Shown one piece after another: positions 62,253 through 64,000 of a DNA stretch of 64,000 bases. The DNA is taken from positions 761,199 to 825,198 of the forward strand of contig NZ_FOJF01000001.1 in the NCBI RefSeq assembly GCF_900110995.1, given 5' to 3'. The position numbers were made by a program, and so were the translations under genes. How positions within the stretch are numbered: position 1 is the first letter of the stretch; each line of letters starts with the position of its first letter. Under the pieces are notes generated by a model. The model was not told where the DNA came from. It saw only the letters and a list, made by a program, of their open reading frames with translations, and did not search any database. Origin of the DNA: Chitinophaga sp. YR573 (lineage in GTDB: Bacteria; Bacteroidota; Bacteroidia; Chitinophagales; Chitinophagaceae).

Positions 62253-63326
62253 TTAAATAAATTTAAGCACTTCCTCTCCCATTGCTGCTGTACCTAGTAC
62301 TTTGTCAGCAGGTGTTTGAGAATTGGCGATATCTCTTGTCCGGAAGCCTGCTTTTAACACTTTATCTACCGCACTAATAACCATTTCTGATTCGGCCTTC
62401 ATATTAAAGGAGATGTCCAGCAACAGAGCAGCAGATAAGATGGAAGCTAACGGATTAGCCACTCCCATACCTGTAATGTCATGAGCTGAGCCATGAATAG
62501 GTTCATATACGCCAGTACCATCGCCTATTGAAGCGGAGGCCAGCATGCCCATAGAACCTGCTATCTGTGATGCTTCGTCTGTGAGAATGTCACCAAACAA
62601 ATTTGCTGTAACGACCACATCAAAACGACGCGGATCTTTTATCAGCAACATAGCCGTAGCATCAACAAACTGGTGTTCTACTTCAACATCAGGATATTCT
62701 AAAGCTACTTTCTGTACTACTTCTCTCCACAACCTCGATGTTTCAATTACATTTGCTTTATCTACAGAACATAATTTCTTTCTTCTGGTCCTGGCAGCGT
62801 CAAATGCCTTACGGGCAATACGCTCTACCTCATAACGGCTGTATTCCGCAATATCATAGGCGGTATCTCCATTATTCTTCCTTCCTTTTTCACCAAAATA
62901 AATATCCCCGGTCAGCTCACGGAAAAACAAAATATCAGCTCCTTTTAAGATCTCCGGTTTAATACTGGAAGCTTCCAGCAATTCATCAAACAATTTGATA
63001 GGACGAAGATTAGCATACAATCCCAATTCCTTGCGCATTTTCAGCAAACCCTGTTCCGGTCTTACTTTAGCTGAAGGATCGTTATCGTATTTCGGATGGC
63101 CTACAGCGCCAAATAATACCGCATCAGAGTTCCGCATCTTCTCAAGCGATTCATCCGGTAAAGGGTTTCCTGTAGCCTCAATAGCCACATGACCAATCAA
63201 TGCTTCATCGTAAGTAAATGTATGTCCAAATTTTACAGCGATTTTGTCTAAAACTTTTTTACCAACTGCTGTTACTTCCTGTCCTATTCCATCACCTGGA
63301 ACAATTAAAATATGCTTGGTTGCCAT
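62253..63326 (-). CDS. leuB: 3-isopropylmalate dehydrogenase
   Basis: A 357-residue leucine-pathway enzyme oxidising 3-isopropylmalate to the 2-oxo acid with NAD+. Signatures are HILIVPGDGIGQEVT (start), PEQGLLKMRKELGLYANLRP, FFRELTGDIYFG, LFGDILTDEASQIAGSMGML and GVYEPIHGSAHDI. It starts 3 bases after the stop of the upstream synthase-like gene, so the two belong to one leu-type operon. A terminator follows, making it the last gene. Confidence 0.97.
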   Translation of the reverse strand: MATKHILIVPGDGIGQEVTAVGKKVLDKIAVKFGHTFTYDEALIGHVAIEATGNPLPDESLEKMRNSDAVLFGAVGHPKYDNDPSAKVRPEQGLLKMRKELGLYANLRPIKLFDELLEASSIKPEILKGADILFFRELTGDIYFGEKGRKNNGDTAYDIAEYSRYEVERIARKAFDAARTRRKKLCSVDKANVIETSRLWREVVQKVALEYPDVEVEHQFVDATAMLLIKDPRRFDVVVTANLFGDILTDEASQIAGSMGMLASASIGDGTGVYEPIHGSAHDITGMGVANPLASILSAALLLDISFNMKAESEMVISAVDKVLKAGFRTRDIANSQTPADKVLGTAAMGEEVLKFI

Positions 63327-63329
63327 AGT

Positions 63330-64000
63330 TTATATTAAATTGAGCATTTTTTGTGTTGCTTTTATTGCTGATACTGTCTGATCACTATCAAGCCCTCTTG
63401 TCTTGAATTCTTTATTACTATAGCTCCAGGTAATAATTGTTTCACATAAAGCATCAGTTTTACCACCTGGTGGTATACGAACAGCATAATCTGTTAATGT
63501 GGGTAATTCCTGCTTCTTCTTCTTATACACTTTCTTCAGTGCATTCATAAAAGCATCATATTGCCCGTCACCTTGTGCATGTTCTTCAAACAGTTCACCA
63601 TCAATCACAATTTCCAGCGTTGCAGAAGGTCTGAGCCTGCTTGCATGAGTAAGCACATAGTTCTCTATCCTCACTTTATTCTCAATCGTGTTACTGTCCA
63701 ATATATCGGAAATGATATAAGGAAGATCTGCCTGCGTAACTACTTCCTTCCTGTCTCCCAGTTCAATGATACGCTGCGTTACTTTTTTGAGGTCCGGTTC
63801 GGAGAGCAGTATGCCCAACTGCTGCAAATTGTTTTCGATATTGGCTTTACCGCTTGTTTTACCTAAAGCATATTCACGCTTGCGACCAAAACGCTCCGGC
63901 ATCAGGTCGCTGAAGTACAATTTATTCTTTTTGTCGCCATCAGCATGAATACCGGCTGTTTGTGTAAACACATTCTCCCCTACTACCGGTTTATTAACCG
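63330..64000 (-). CDS. 2-isopropylmalate synthase or citramalate synthase-like enzyme, 5' end outside window
   Basis: The 3' part (about 223 codons) of a LeuA-family gene. The frame is open to the edge, reading NKPVVGENVFTQTAGIHADG, a family signature with a metal or active-site His; the GTG at 63971 is inside it and is not the true start. Next come GRKREYALGKTSGKANIE and a C-terminal regulatory domain (LRPSATLEIVIDGELFEEHA, DYAVRIPPGGKTDALCETII). LeuA-type enzymes condense acetyl-CoA with 2-oxoisovalerate; CimA-type ones use pyruvate for isoleucine synthesis. The substrate-determining N-terminal half is missing, so I cannot choose. Confidence 0.85.
   Translation of the reverse strand, partial: VNKPVVGENVFTQTAGIHADGDKKNKLYFSDLMPERFGRKREYALGKTSGKANIENNLQQLGILLSEPDLKKVTQRIIELGDRKEVVTQADLPYIISDILDSNTIENKVRIENYVLTHASRLRPSATLEIVIDGELFEEHAQGDGQYDAFMNALKKVYKKKKQELPTLTDYAVRIPPGGKTDALCETIITWSYSNKEFKTRGLDSDQTVSAIKATQKMLNLI

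Overview
The window looks like a chromosomal segment of a Bacteroidota bacterium, most likely a Chitinophagaceae member close to Chitinophaga (inference). Support: a PorW/SprE-type type IX secretion (T9SS) lipoprotein, a protein with a T9SS type A sorting tail, LytS/LytTR two-component pairs, a HYC_CC_PP metal protein, a DUF4407 protein, bactofilin next to AtpZ, and promoters of the Bacteroidota form TTTG-N19-TAnnTTTG. There is no rRNA, no tRNA that I can see, no CRISPR array and no intact prophage. Most of it is housekeeping sequence; the unusual material is in intergenic DNA and in one surface-protein cluster.

Layout. 0-8 kb: end of aat, a lipoprotein, a DtxR-type regulator with an Nramp transporter fused to a universal stress domain, then a minus-strand envelope-sensing block (LiaF-like protein, DUF4288 protein, LytS kinase, LytTR regulator) and an SGNH hydrolase. 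8-21 kb: two unrelated isocitrate dehydrogenases in tandem, an L,D-transpeptidase, a small metal-handling operon (HYC_CC_PP, HMA protein, outer-membrane barrel), a porin, purine nucleoside phosphorylase, sucC, DUF4407 and SprT. 21-34 kb: AtpZ/bactofilin/membrane-stalk genes divergent from PorW, then PBP1A, an M28 peptidase, yidC, pyrG, a thioesterase and an HD hydrolase. 35-40 kb: a gene-poor gap with a GC-rich structured island, then a sulfite reductase/siroheme operon. 40-49.5 kb: a HAD phosphatase, rpsA, rhomboid, ispH, a second LytTR/kinase pair and cmk. 49.5-61.6 kb: five minus-strand secreted proteins, four with tail-fibre-like repeats and one with a T9SS sorting tail. 62-64 kb: leuB and the 3' part of an isopropylmalate/citramalate synthase gene.

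How genes work together. The sulfite reductase, cobA and precorrin-2 dehydrogenase genes form one unit: two make siroheme and the third uses it. A consensus promoter, a 23-26-codon leader ORF with a Cys-Arg-Cys-Cys stretch, and mutually exclusive antiterminator and terminator hairpins precede it, which together look like a cysteine attenuator. The DtxR/Nramp pair overlaps by 4 bases and has a perfect palindrome upstream. PorW, the sorting-tail protein and the surface cluster fit T9SS-dependent surface display.

Repeats. I see two families of interspersed hairpin elements at gene 3' ends: family A (6.1, 28.6, 41.0 kb), nested palindromes built on a CTCCGTNAGGAG core, and family B (11.0, 19.3, 20.5, 36.6 kb), paired hairpins. 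There is also a 208-bp miniature inverted-repeat element at 49542-49749 with an 8-bp target duplication, and an apparent relic of its ends at 17023-17062. All homology statements are by eye; no searches were run.
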